From Candidatus Bathyarchaeota archaeon (GTDB taxonomy: Archaea; Thermoproteota; Bathyarchaeia; TCS64): a DNA stretch of 31,290 nt. The first letter of the stretch is position 1. Every line of letters begins with the position of its first letter. Shown in pieces: positions 24,845 to 31,290 of the stretch. The notes below the pieces were generated by a model that was not told the DNA's origin, searched no databases, and worked only from the letters and a program-made list of their open reading frames with translations. Location of the stretch: the NCBI GenBank assembly GCA_014729945.1, contig WJJC01000199.1, positions 1 to 31,290 of the forward strand, in the 5' to 3' direction. The position numbers were made by a program, and so were the translations under genes.

Positions 24845-24859
24845 TATAAAGATTACCCG
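24845..24859 (-). promoter_or_regulatory. Core promoter of thiT (BRE/TATA)
   Basis: The minus strand reads CGGGTAATCTTTATA immediately after the tenA stop codon at 24860. The thiW promoter has the same 15 bases with one change. TTTATA ends exactly 24 bases before the riboswitch, so transcription should start at or very near the aptamer's first bases. Confidence 0.7.
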
Positions 24860-25528
24860 TTAGATGAGCCACTCTTCAAGTTTATAGGCCATATCCCAAA
24901 ACATGTACTCGTACCGCATGCTTATCCGGAAAACCTGTCTCATACGATTCTTAATAGGACCGCCTGATGTTTCCGCCGTGTTATCCACTACATCCTTGTA
25001 GATCTGGACTAGATCCGTGTACTCCGGGGCGTTATACGTGTTACACCAGTTCTCATAGACTCTATGCCCCTTATAGCCTCCTATCTCAGAGAGAATACCT
25101 CCTACATCCATGTATGTCCACATACAGGGTAGTAGAGCAGCAACATTCTCAGCTACGCTGCCCTCATAAGCTACGCGTAATAGATGGTTCACATAAGCCA
25201 TGTTTGATGGAGCCACCCTCGTGTTACCAAGTTCCTCAACAGGTATCCCAAGACTCTCAGAGACCTTTTCAATCATCTCTGTCTCATATCTCAGACACCC
25301 CTCCATCATCTGAGCCCACTTTCTCATAACATGAATATCCCTAGACTTGGCAGCAGCTAAGCCCAAGCATCTACTGAATTCGATAAGGTACTTGTAATCT
25401 TGTTTAATGTAATAAACGAACTTATCCATGGGTAATGAGGCTTCACCCAGTTCTTGGATGAAAGGATGATTGAGGATGGCCATCCATGTTTTGGTGTTCT
25501 CTTTTTTTAGCACCTCGCTAAAGCCCAA
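24860..25528 (-). CDS. tenA: TenA-family thiaminase II (aminopyrimidine aminohydrolase)
   Basis: A 222-residue helical protein of the TenA family. Seen are HPFIQELGEASLPMDKFVYYIKQDYKYL, a family hallmark, the region SNMAYVNHLL, and a Cys in AALLPCMWTY matching the catalytic cysteine of TenA_C enzymes. C-terminal acid pairs (RYEYMFWDMAY) complete the pocket. It salvages the HMP pyrimidine from degraded thiamin. The start is TTG 25528, only three bases after the thiDN stop, with AGGGGG at a fair distance; an in-frame GTG five codons later is an alternative. It is the last gene of the thiW-thiC unit, ending right at the thiT promoter. Confidence 0.93.
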   Translation of the reverse strand: MGFSEVLKKENTKTWMAILNHPFIQELGEASLPMDKFVYYIKQDYKYLIEFSRCLGLAAAKSRDIHVMRKWAQMMEGCLRYETEMIEKVSESLGIPVEELGNTRVAPSNMAYVNHLLRVAYEGSVAENVAALLPCMWTYMDVGGILSEIGGYKGHRVYENWCNTYNAPEYTDLVQIYKDVVDNTAETSGGPIKNRMRQVFRISMRYEYMFWDMAYKLEEWLI

Positions 25529-25531
25529 CTA

Positions 25532-26875
25532 CTACAGCCCCCTGGCTACCTCAATAGCCCAAGAAGCCACCTCTACAGCTGACTTACCCAGGAGAACAAT
25601 CATAGGCTCCTTACCCCAGTCACCGAGGTGATAGATGACATCAGGTGTCTCCCCTACGCGTTTTACGGCCTCCGCGGACCCCCACCTGGTGGTCATGCCC
25701 TCTATATCCTTGTACTCCTCGGGTTCTTCTCGTCTATCATAATATGAGACGACAAGCCCTAGTTCTTTAAGGGCTTCAACTATCTCAGGCTTGTAGACTA
25801 AGTTCATGCCGGCTCGTTTACTTGTGTCAAATTCCCTGACAGCTAGTATAGTGTGGGCTATGTGCCTGGATGCATCGAATCTGGGTGAACCCTGAGCCCG
25901 TACGCCGTCCATATGTTTTGTAAGCCTTCCATCAACAGCAGCGACATCACCAGCGTCATCCGCGTAGCATAGGGCCATTCCTATATTCATCTGGCACTCG
26001 GCAACCAGTCTTCTCATCAATGGCTCCGACTCCACCAGTCTAACCGCCTCCCTGACGTTATCGAGGACCTTGATTTTATCGGCTTCATCATATAGGAACA
26101 CCATAGGGTTTACTGGTCCAGGTCCCCCTCCTATATCTAGCCCCGCTTTGATACCTTTGTTGACGAATTTCTTGGCTCCCTTCACAGCTTCCTCTACTGT
26201 TTTACCTTGGGATAGCTCGGCTGCTATGGCTGAGCTTAGACTACAGCCTGTTCCATGAGTGTTACTGGTTTCATGGAGTTTAGCCTCAAGTACAAGGTGT
26301 TTACCCTTAGCATATAGGATATCAGTGGCTTTCTCTGGGTCTTTTAGGGGTACCCCCTTAATCAGTACAGCCTTTGGCCCATGTTTACTGATTTTCTTTG
26401 CTACCCTTTTAGCGTCTTCAACAGATTTTATGCTTGACTCGCCTAGTATCTCTGCCTCATGGGTATTGGGTGTCAAGACACTGGCCAATGGTAGAAGCTT
26501 TTCTCTTAACGCCTTCTTAGCTGATGGCTCCAGTAACTCGGAGCCGCTGGTGGACACCATAACAGGGTCCAATACCACATTGGGTAGCTTATAGTAACGG
26601 ATAGTCTCAGCGACGGTCTCGATCACCTTGCTATTATGAAGCATTCCTATCTTAACCGCGTCTACTCCAATATCCTCTACGACTGCCTTGATCTGAGTCT
26701 TAATGATGTCCGGGTTGACGCCTTGGATACCTGATACCCCCTTGGTGTTTTGGGCAGTAACCGCTGTTATGGCTGTCATCCCGTGAACCCTATAGGCGGC
26801 AAATGTTTTTAGATCCGCCTGTATCCCGGCTCCTCCACCTGAGTCGGAGCCTGCTATACTCAATACTTTTTTCAT
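25532..26875 (-). CDS. thiDN: Bifunctional HMP/HMP-phosphate kinase-thiamin phosphate synthase (ThiD-ThiN)
   Basis: A 447-residue fusion. Residues 1-255 are Thi[41 protein letters not shown] and [18 protein letters not shown] with the kinase anion hole and Cys. Residues about 262-447 are ThiN, which replaces ThiE in archaea and joins HMP-PP to the thiazole phosphate. R317 and H338, 21 residues apart, match in number and spacing the Arg320 and His341 I recall as critical in Pyrobaculum ThiDN, so this ThiN should be active. ATG 26875 overlaps the thiC stop in ATGA (26872-26875), with AAAGGAG at 26884-26890. A longer frame to 26929 is not supported. Confidence 0.95.
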   Translation of the reverse strand: MKKVLSIAGSDSGGGAGIQADLKTFAAYRVHGMTAITAVTAQNTKGVSGIQGVNPDIIKTQIKAVVEDIGVDAVKIGMLHNSKVIETVAETIRYYKLPNVVLDPVMVSTSGSELLEPSAKKALREKLLPLASVLTPNTHEAEILGESSIKSVEDAKRVAKKISKHGPKAVLIKGVPLKDPEKATDILYAKGKHLVLEAKLHETSNTHGTGCSLSSAIAAELSQGKTVEEAVKGAKKFVNKGIKAGLDIGGGPGPVNPMVFLYDEADKIKVLDNVREAVRLVESEPLMRRLVAECQMNIGMALCYADDAGDVAAVDGRLTKHMDGVRAQGSPRFDASRHIAHTILAVREFDTSKRAGMNLVYKPEIVEALKELGLVVSYYDRREEPEEYKDIEGMTTRWGSAEAVKRVGETPDVIYHLGDWGKEPMIVLLGKSAVEVASWAIEVARGL

Positions 26876-28164
26876 TTCATATACTCCTTTAATATCTTGA
26901 CTGCGCAGAAATCCCCGCACATACTGCATCCCTCGCCTTCTTCATCTCTGGGGGCTCTCTTCTCCCTTATTCTGCGGGTTTTCCCCGGGTTTATGGCTTG
27001 TTTAATCTGTTCTTCCCAGTCTAACTCTGCTCTTGCTATGCTCATATTGTAATCCCATTCAAAGGCTACATCAGGTCTTCTGATCATATCCCCCACGTGA
27101 GCAGCGATCCTAGAGGCTATGATCCCTTCACGCACATCTTCTATATCCGGTAAACCGATGTGCTCCGATGGTGTAAGATAACATAGATAATCTACTCCAG
27201 CTGAAGCAGCCAATGCTCCACCAATAGCACCAACAATATGATCATAACCCGGGGCAATATCTGTGACCAGTGGCCCAAGGACATAGAATGGTGCCCCCTT
27301 ACAGATGGTTTTCTGTATCTTGACGTTTGCCTCCACCTGGTTCAGGGGTACATGCCCGGGGCCCTCCACCATGGCTTGGACACCGGCGTCTCTCGCTCGC
27401 TGAACAAGCTCACCTATGGTAACCAACTCCTGTATCTGTTGCATATCCGTTGCATCATGGACACATCCAGGCCTCATACCATCCCCAAGGCTCAGGGTTA
27501 CATCATACTCACCGGCTAGTTCAAGCAGATAATCATAGTTGCTGTATAACGGGTTCTCCTCACCAGTGTGTAGTATTCTTGAGGCGAGGAATGTTCCTCC
27601 CCTGCTTACTATACCCATTAATCTATCCTGTTGTCTGATCTTCTCGACGCTCTGCTTGTTGACTGCGCAATGTACCGTGATGAAGTCTACGCCGTCTCTG
27701 CACTGCTGCTCTATGACGTTGAATAGATCATCTTCAGTCATATCCACTATGGCTTTTCCCTCCTCATTCATCTTGATGGTTGCCTGGTAGATGGGAACCG
27801 TGCCCACAACAAGATTTGTCTCAGCTAGAATCCTCTTCCTTATCGCGTTAATATCCCCGGCTGTGCTTAGATCCATCAATGTATGAGCCCCAGCGGCTTC
27901 TGCAACACGCGCCTTCTCCAGCTCCATGTCCACGTCAAGAATATCTTGACTGGTACCTATGTTAGCGTTAACCTTGACGAATAATCCCTCGCCTATACCC
28001 AGCGCAGGTATATCTCTAACAGTGTTCTTGGTGATAACTATTCTGCCAGCAGCCACGCCTCTCCTAATTTTCTCTGGTGATAAGCCCTCGTCTCTTGCTA
28101 CCTGCTTTATCTCTTCTGTTATTACGCCTTTTCTTGCACTTGTTAACTGTGTCTTCATTTCCAT
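26872..28164 (-). CDS. thiC: Phosphomethylpyrimidine synthase ThiC (short form)
   Basis: A 430-residue radical SAM-type enzyme that turns AIR into HMP phosphate. The barrel segments [37 protein letters not shown] and [16 protein letters not shown] [14 protein letters not shown] are all family hallmarks. At the C terminus C413, C416 and C420 (CSMCGDFC) bind the [4Fe-4S] cluster; the spacing is CX2CX3C, one shorter than in the long bacterial form. ATG 28164 follows the stop of the ATPase gene at once, with AGGAG at a suitable distance, and the 3' end is coupled to thiDN by ATGA. Confidence 0.97.
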   Translation of the reverse strand: MEMKTQLTSARKGVITEEIKQVARDEGLSPEKIRRGVAAGRIVITKNTVRDIPALGIGEGLFVKVNANIGTSQDILDVDMELEKARVAEAAGAHTLMDLSTAGDINAIRKRILAETNLVVGTVPIYQATIKMNEEGKAIVDMTEDDLFNVIEQQCRDGVDFITVHCAVNKQSVEKIRQQDRLMGIVSRGGTFLASRILHTGEENPLYSNYDYLLELAGEYDVTLSLGDGMRPGCVHDATDMQQIQELVTIGELVQRARDAGVQAMVEGPGHVPLNQVEANVKIQKTICKGAPFYVLGPLVTDIAPGYDHIVGAIGGALAASAGVDYLCYLTPSEHIGLPDIEDVREGIIASRIAAHVGDMIRRPDVAFEWDYNMSIARAELDWEEQIKQAINPGKTRRIREKRAPRDEEGEGCSMCGDFCAVKILKEYMK

Positions 28165-28722
28165 TTATTCTCCTAGTCTTATCTCCTGGTCCACTGCTTG
28201 CCTGAGTTTATTCATCAAGGTATGTTCCCTATGTGAGACCCCTGAGCCCAGATCATCTTTCAAAGCCTCACCCATGTAGCCGTTAATAATCACTGTCTCG
28301 GCTTTCCTAGCTGCTTCAAGTATGGGTTCGAGTTCACCGCTTTGGAGGTGAATGCTTACATCGTTGATGAATAGAACTGGTGTAGGGTCCTTGATGTAAG
28401 ATGTTAATAGTTGTTTGGTTATTTCCCTGTTTATCTCGGTTAGCCTCAGTAAATCATCCGCGTTAGCTGCGCTTAGCCGGGGTGTAGCGATATCATCTGA
28501 TTTTAGGACTCTGATTTTTTCATCTTCCCTTACTAGATGTCCGCCAACCTTGATGCCTTTGACAATCTTAGCTACGGGCGCGAAGTCTATTACAGTGGTA
28601 TCCTCATTCTGCTCTATTGCTTCATCCAATAGTTTTCGGGTTAGCATGGTCTTACCGGAACCCACGTCACCGGTGATTAACGTCTTTTTACCCCTCAAAG
28701 CATTAAACGAGTAACTTGTCAA
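28165..28722 (-). CDS. Uncharacterised P-loop ATPase of the thi operon
   Basis: A 185-residue protein with Walker A GDVGSGKT and, about 100 residues on, a Walker B-like strand PVLFINDVS. The layout (strand, P-loop, helix, a strand TTVIDFAP after about 15 residues) suggests a compact RecA/ASCE-like NTPase. It lacks the LSGGQ signature, Q-loop and His switch of ABC ATPases, so it is not an ECF energising subunit. I do not recognise the family. The start is TTG 28722: GGAGG (28730-28734, inside thiW) stands seven bases ahead, while the TTG at 28728 is too close. It overlaps thiW by 20 bases and its stop abuts the thiC ATG, so it is strictly coupled to both. Confidence 0.75.
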   Translation of the reverse strand: MTSYSFNALRGKKTLITGDVGSGKTMLTRKLLDEAIEQNEDTTVIDFAPVAKIVKGIKVGGHLVREDEKIRVLKSDDIATPRLSAANADDLLRLTEINREITKQLLTSYIKDPTPVLFINDVSIHLQSGELEPILEAARKAETVIINGYMGEALKDDLGSGVSHREHTLMNKLRQAVDQEIRLGE

Positions 28723-29260
28723 CGCCAAGCCTCCGGAGACCTTTCAATACGATGTATCCCATGATTGCACCCGGTACGCTGCTAGCTGCGAAAGCTGCCC
28801 AGAAGAAGTACAGTGTTAGGCTCTGCCCTAGCATGGGGGCAAATAATAAAGCACTCAAGGTGGCTCCAATTCCCACTGTGCCCAGTGGTTCAGCTAATGC
28901 CGACATATCACTCTCAGATACATATCTGTGAATTAGTCCTACGACGAGAGCGCCTGGTATCCCTCCCGGGAAGGCGTATACTGTGCCCAAACCTAGGAGA
29001 TTCCTAATGATCCCAGTTGCTAATGCCATGAACATGGCATACCAGGGCCCAAGGAGTACCCCTGCTATTCCGTTTATCATGTGCTGTGCTGGGAAACACT
29101 TAGTTGCTCCCAGTGGTATGTAGAAACTGCTCAATGCAACCGTTAAGCCGGTTAATACCGCTGCAACAGCAATATTCTTGGTTCTGCTTGATTGTTTTGA
29201 TGCCTTAAACTCTAACTCCGATGCCTTATAGAAACCCTTTTTCTGTGTATATTCTTTCAC
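28703..29260 (-). CDS. thiW: ThiW-family S component of an ECF transporter
   Basis: A 185-residue membrane protein with about five hydrophobic segments. Signatures: YIPLGATKCFPAQHMINGIAG, GPWYAMFMALATGIIRNLLGLGT and AFPGGIPGALVVGL, typical of ThiW, predicted to import the thiazole precursor (or another thiamin-related compound). The start is GTG 29260, with GGAGG (29269-29273) eight bases upstream as part of the TPP riboswitch. An in-frame ATG at 29299 lies inside the aptamer and is not a start. It leads an operon of thiW, ATPase, thiC, thiDN and tenA. As with thiT, no EcfA/EcfT genes are present. Confidence 0.93.
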   Translation of the reverse strand: MKEYTQKKGFYKASELEFKASKQSSRTKNIAVAAVLTGLTVALSSFYIPLGATKCFPAQHMINGIAGVLLGPWYAMFMALATGIIRNLLGLGTVYAFPGGIPGALVVGLIHRYVSESDMSALAEPLGTVGIGATLSALLFAPMLGQSLTLYFFWAAFAASSVPGAIMGYIVLKGLRRLGVDKLLV

Positions 29261-29268
29261 TCTTTTTT

Positions 29269-29352
29269 CCTCCGCCAGCATTATCTGGATCAGGTTCAAA
29301 GGGTCGACGTTTTTCGTGCCTCTCAGCCAGACTGCATGTCCAGCTCCCCTTC
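29269..29352 (-). promoter_or_regulatory. TPP riboswitch (THI element) controlling the thiW operon
   Basis: The same 84-base element as at 24737-24820, with 68 contiguous identical bases and two changes in the last hairpin loop: here AUAAUG, there GUAAUA, within CCAG/CUGG. CUGAGAGG, the P3 hairpin and ACCCUUUGAACCUGAUC are intact. The terminal GGAGG is the Shine-Dalgarno for GTG 29260. Because the downstream genes are coupled by overlaps, this one element may set the level of uptake, HMP synthesis, phosphorylation and salvage together. Confidence 0.95.
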
Positions 29353-29376
29353 ACACACAGAGCTCTATGCTTGTTT

Positions 29377-29391
29377 TATAAATATTACCCG
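29377..29391 (-). promoter_or_regulatory. Core promoter of the thiW operon (BRE/TATA)
   Basis: The minus strand reads CGGGTAATATTTATA, then AAAC. The TTTATA ends 24 bases before the aptamer, exactly as for thiT, although the 24-base spacers themselves are unrelated in sequence. Confidence 0.7.
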
Positions 29392-29397
29392 GGAGTG

Positions 29398-29410
29398 AAA
29401 GAAAAAATAG
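29398..29410 (-). terminator. T-run terminator after the methyltransferase gene
   Basis: The minus strand has CTATTTTTTCTTTC 16-30 bases past the methyltransferase stop and just before the thiW promoter, separating the upstream transcript from the riboswitch-controlled one. Confidence 0.5.
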
Positions 29411-29426
29411 ATGCTAATGTGGGGGT

Positions 29427-30092
29427 TCAAGAATATTTCTTAGGGATTGCTTTAATGATTATTATGCCACTTGTTTCTGATGCTTTGACTAGTCTCTGGT
29501 CTACTTTTTCATCAAATGGATCAGAGTTCAAGGTGCCTATAGTTTTTTTCACTTTGTATCCTGCTTTATTTAACAACTTGATTACTTGTCGTGGACTGTA
29601 TAGTTTCGCGTGCTGGAAGACGGTGTCTCCTTGTTTCCCTATTTTTCGGTAGAATCCACCCCATTTACTTTCAGCATTGATGAATAAGATGGAGATTGGT
29701 GCATATGCTTTTGCGTTTTCCCTGAATTCAATGAGTAGCTCTTCTGATTTGTCGAGGAACTCGAGAACAGTAACAAGGTAACCAAAATCGATAACACCTT
29801 GGCGTAGTGGAATAGAATCACCTAATCCTATGATGCAGTGTAATCCTCTGTTCTTTGCTCGGCTAAGCATCTCGACGGATGGATCAAGACATAATATCTT
29901 TCTTTCCGGACTTGAGAGATGGTAAGTGAAGAAACCGGTGCCTGCTCCTATCTCAACACCCAAACCCCTTTTGGGGATCATTTCCTCGACCGCCTTCAAC
30001 TCAGCCTCGAATACCTGTTTTCCCTGTGGATGGGTATACCAGTCATCATAGTTATCGGCTACAATGTTAAATGCTTCAATCTTGTCGCTCAA
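29427..30092 (-). CDS. Class I SAM-dependent methyltransferase, substrate unknown
   Basis: A 221-residue protein with the class I methyltransferase pattern: an N-terminal NYDDWYTHPQG helix as in UbiE/COQ5-like enzymes, motif I VEIGAGTGFFTYHL, motif II with acidic end (ILCLDPS), GLGDSIPLRQGVIDF, and motif III VTVLEFLDKSEELL. The C terminus has extra strands ending in GIIIIKAIP. It probably methylates a small molecule. The start is TTG 30092, inside the 3' end of the AIRS/ThiN gene (17-base overlap), with GGTGA at 30096-30100. This coupling ties it to thiamin or purine chemistry, but no thiamin methyltransferase is known that would explain it. Confidence 0.8.
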   Translation of the reverse strand: MSDKIEAFNIVADNYDDWYTHPQGKQVFEAELKAVEEMIPKRGLGVEIGAGTGFFTYHLSSPERKILCLDPSVEMLSRAKNRGLHCIIGLGDSIPLRQGVIDFGYLVTVLEFLDKSEELLIEFRENAKAYAPISILFINAESKWGGFYRKIGKQGDTVFQHAKLYSPRQVIKLLNKAGYKVKKTIGTLNSDPFDEKVDQRLVKASETSGIIIIKAIPKKYS

Positions 30093-31290
30093 AACTCACC
30101 AACTCGTATATCATCTTAACTAACTCATCTGGATTCTCTCCGATGATGGTGCTCGTTGGTTCCACACCGAAATCTCCTGGATGAAGATAAGCATCATGCA
30201 GAGATTCTGCATCGTCTAGGTATAATGCGACAGGGCACCCCTCTCCTATTATCTTGGATGGGAGAAGTTTGACTTTTAACCCCATTGCCCTGAGTCTTTT
30301 TTCTATCTGGGAATTATATTTGAGGTTGATTGCTGCTCTTTTGGATTCATCTATTTTCTGGGCTTGAAGTATAACGGATGCGAGGTATTTCGAGGCACCA
30401 TATTTTATCTCTCCACATAGCATTGGTTTTTTCATGGCTTTGATTATGCGGCCACTCAAGCCAGCGATGTCCTCTTCTTTCTCAGGACTGGGTTTGGCGT
30501 ATATAATATTCATGCCTACCTGGGGGATAATATCAACTAGTTCCTCGATCTTTAGAAGTCGATCCACTGCTCGGGTTAACTCATCTAAGAGCCTGTCTTT
30601 CTTTTTGAAACTACCGTAGATCTCATCGATATCAACCCTTTTCTGTTCCCTGAGTGTCTGTTTATCAAAGATCACCCTCTTTTCTAGGATTACGTCTCCA
30701 ACAATAGAGCAGGGTACATCAAGCTGTCTGCACTTTTCCTGTATCTCATCCACAGAGTTACTCTTTGAGATTACAATTAATACACCGTATGTTGGAGCCC
30801 GGAATATATCCCCTGTTAGCTTCTCTACTCCAGGGTAGAGTTCTATGTTTTTTGATGAGATTTCTAAACCATAACCGTTGCTAGCGACCATCTCGTACAA
30901 GGCCCCCTTTATCCCCCCTTCTGAGACGTCGTGCATGATGTTTATTCCATTGATTCCCTGTAACGAGGTGATGACTGGTAGAGGGGTGAAGCTTCTCCAC
31001 GCCTCTGTTTTCTCCCCTGTTGATAATTTGTCAAGCCAGACTGCTTCTCCCCCCACCTCTCCTATGATTAATGCCTTATCGCCGGGGGTCAACTCTTGGG
31101 TGGATCTGATGCTTTTTCCAATGCATGTGGATGTTAAGAGGGGGATATCTAGTCCATAATAGGTGGCGGTCTGTCCAGCTGTGATGGTTACCCCATATTT
31201 TTTTGCTTCCTCGCCGAGCGTTCTCGCTATGGTCTCTAGCTCAGCTTCAGTTGATCTTAGTGGAAGATATATACCTGATATTAGGTGACT
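30076..31290 (-). CDS. AIR synthase (PurM/HypE-like) domain fused to a ThiN domain, N terminus outside window
   Basis: The frame is open to the right edge, so the gene continues beyond; 404 residues are visible. The first part is a PurM/HypE/ThiL-type ATP-binding fold: ITAGQTATYYGLDIPLLTSTCIGK, TPGDKALIIGEVGGEA and the signature IMHDVSEGGIKGALYE. The last 170 residues are a ThiN domain (LTRAVDRLLKIEELVDIIPQVGMNIIYA onwards). Aligned without gaps to the neighbouring ThiDN, its Arg (visible R281) is kept but the critical His is Tyr (Y302), so thiamin phosphate synthase activity is doubtful. It may bind thiamin phosphate as a sensor or position it for a ThiL-like kinase domain; both are guesses. 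The TTG at 31092 is not a start: coding continues upstream. Confidence 0.87.
   Translation of the reverse strand, partial: SHLISGIYLPLRSTEAELETIARTLGEEAKKYGVTITAGQTATYYGLDIPLLTSTCIGKSIRSTQELTPGDKALIIGEVGGEAVWLDKLSTGEKTEAWRSFTPLPVITSLQGINGINIMHDVSEGGIKGALYEMVASNGYGLEISSKNIELYPGVEKLTGDIFRAPTYGVLIVISKSNSVDEIQEKCRQLDVPCSIVGDVILEKRVIFDKQTLREQKRVDIDEIYGSFKKKDRLLDELTRAVDRLLKIEELVDIIPQVGMNIIYAKPSPEKEEDIAGLSGRIIKAMKKPMLCGEIKYGASKYLASVILQAQKIDESKRAAINLKYNSQIEKRLRAMGLKVKLLPSKIIGEGCPVALYLDDAESLHDAYLHPGDFGVEPTSTIIGENPDELVKMIYELVSFERQD

Noticed and set aside
29261..29299. ATG start of thiW at 29299
   Set aside because: This ATG is the loop sequence AUAAUG of the aptamer. GTG 29260 follows the GGAGG and gives a ThiW of usual length.
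29221..29652. Plus-strand 143-codon frame antisense to the riboswitch and methyltransferase
   Set aside because: It runs across the reverse complement of the aptamer and of a conserved gene, and its product has no protein-like pattern.
31090..31092. TTG at 31092 as start of the AIRS/ThiN gene
   Set aside because: The same frame continues to the window edge with PurM-like sequence (ITAGQTATYYG, PLLTSTCIGK), so the true start lies outside.
1..31290. CRISPR array, insertion sequence, prophage or other mobile element
   Set aside because: No regularly spaced repeats, transposase, integrase or terminal repeats were found. The only long repeat is the riboswitch cassette, whose function is clear.

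Overview
The window is archaeal chromosomal DNA. It encodes TATA-binding protein, a TFE-beta-type initiation factor, the exosome core (Rrp4, Rrp41, Rrp42), SBDS, the proteasome alpha subunit, ribosomal protein L37Ae (eL43), KEOPS Pcc1, a PINc/KH ATPase and an archaellin. Most promoters show an AT-rich TATA element about 25 bases before a short or absent leader. I cannot assign a phylum safely. The mix of TFE-beta, ThiT/ThiW under TPP riboswitches and ThiDN would fit several lineages (for example Asgard, TACK or Thermoplasmatota relatives).

Layout. 1-785 (+): a glutaredoxin-like protein (5' end cut by the window) coupled to a ferredoxin:thioredoxin reductase-rubredoxin fusion. 782-3295 (-): a large M14 metallopeptidase. 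3434-5781 (+): a tight unit of an unknown protein, TBP, TFE-beta and a long signal peptidase I. 5820-6437 (-): an orphan archaellin. 6591-7622 (+): a 2,4-diaminopentanoate dehydrogenase-like enzyme. 7628-9188 (-): L-aspartate oxidase with an apparent 1-base frameshift near its start. 9244-10872 (-): a D-aminoacylase-type amidohydrolase. 11215-12405 (+): an enlarged GMP synthase ATP-pyrophosphatase subunit. 12412-13167 (-): an HpcH/HpaI aldolase. 13227-17457 (-): the exosome/proteasome superoperon psmA, SBDS, rrp4, rrp41, rrp42, rpl37ae, pcc1. 17671-19227 (+): PINc-KH ATPase. Then tRNA-Asp(GUC), a stand-alone Lrp-type RAM domain and a coiled-coil winged-helix protein (all -), and a 469-base stretch holding a gene remnant.

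20831-24119 (-) is leuA, leuC, leuD. From 24208 to the right edge (-) lies a thiamin locus. In transcription order it runs: an AIR-synthase-like/ThiN fusion (continuing past the edge), a methyltransferase, TPP riboswitch 2, thiW, an unrecognised P-loop ATPase, thiC, thiD-thiN, tenA, TPP riboswitch 1, thiT. The two riboswitches are 84 bases long with only two differences. Each is preceded by a nearly identical core promoter at exactly the same 24-base distance, so the promoter plus aptamer looks like a duplicated cassette. It directly controls the two predicted ECF vitamin-uptake subunits, and the thiW copy also leads into the HMP-branch synthesis and salvage genes.

Most interesting points: the twin archaeal TPP riboswitch cassettes with the Shine-Dalgarno built into the aptamer's 3' end; a second ThiN domain that keeps the Arg but has Tyr where the critical His should be, fused to a PurM-like ATPase; an unexplained P-loop ATPase inside the thi operon; TBP and TFE-beta in one unit; a GMP synthase with about 80 extra residues; and the nadB frameshift.
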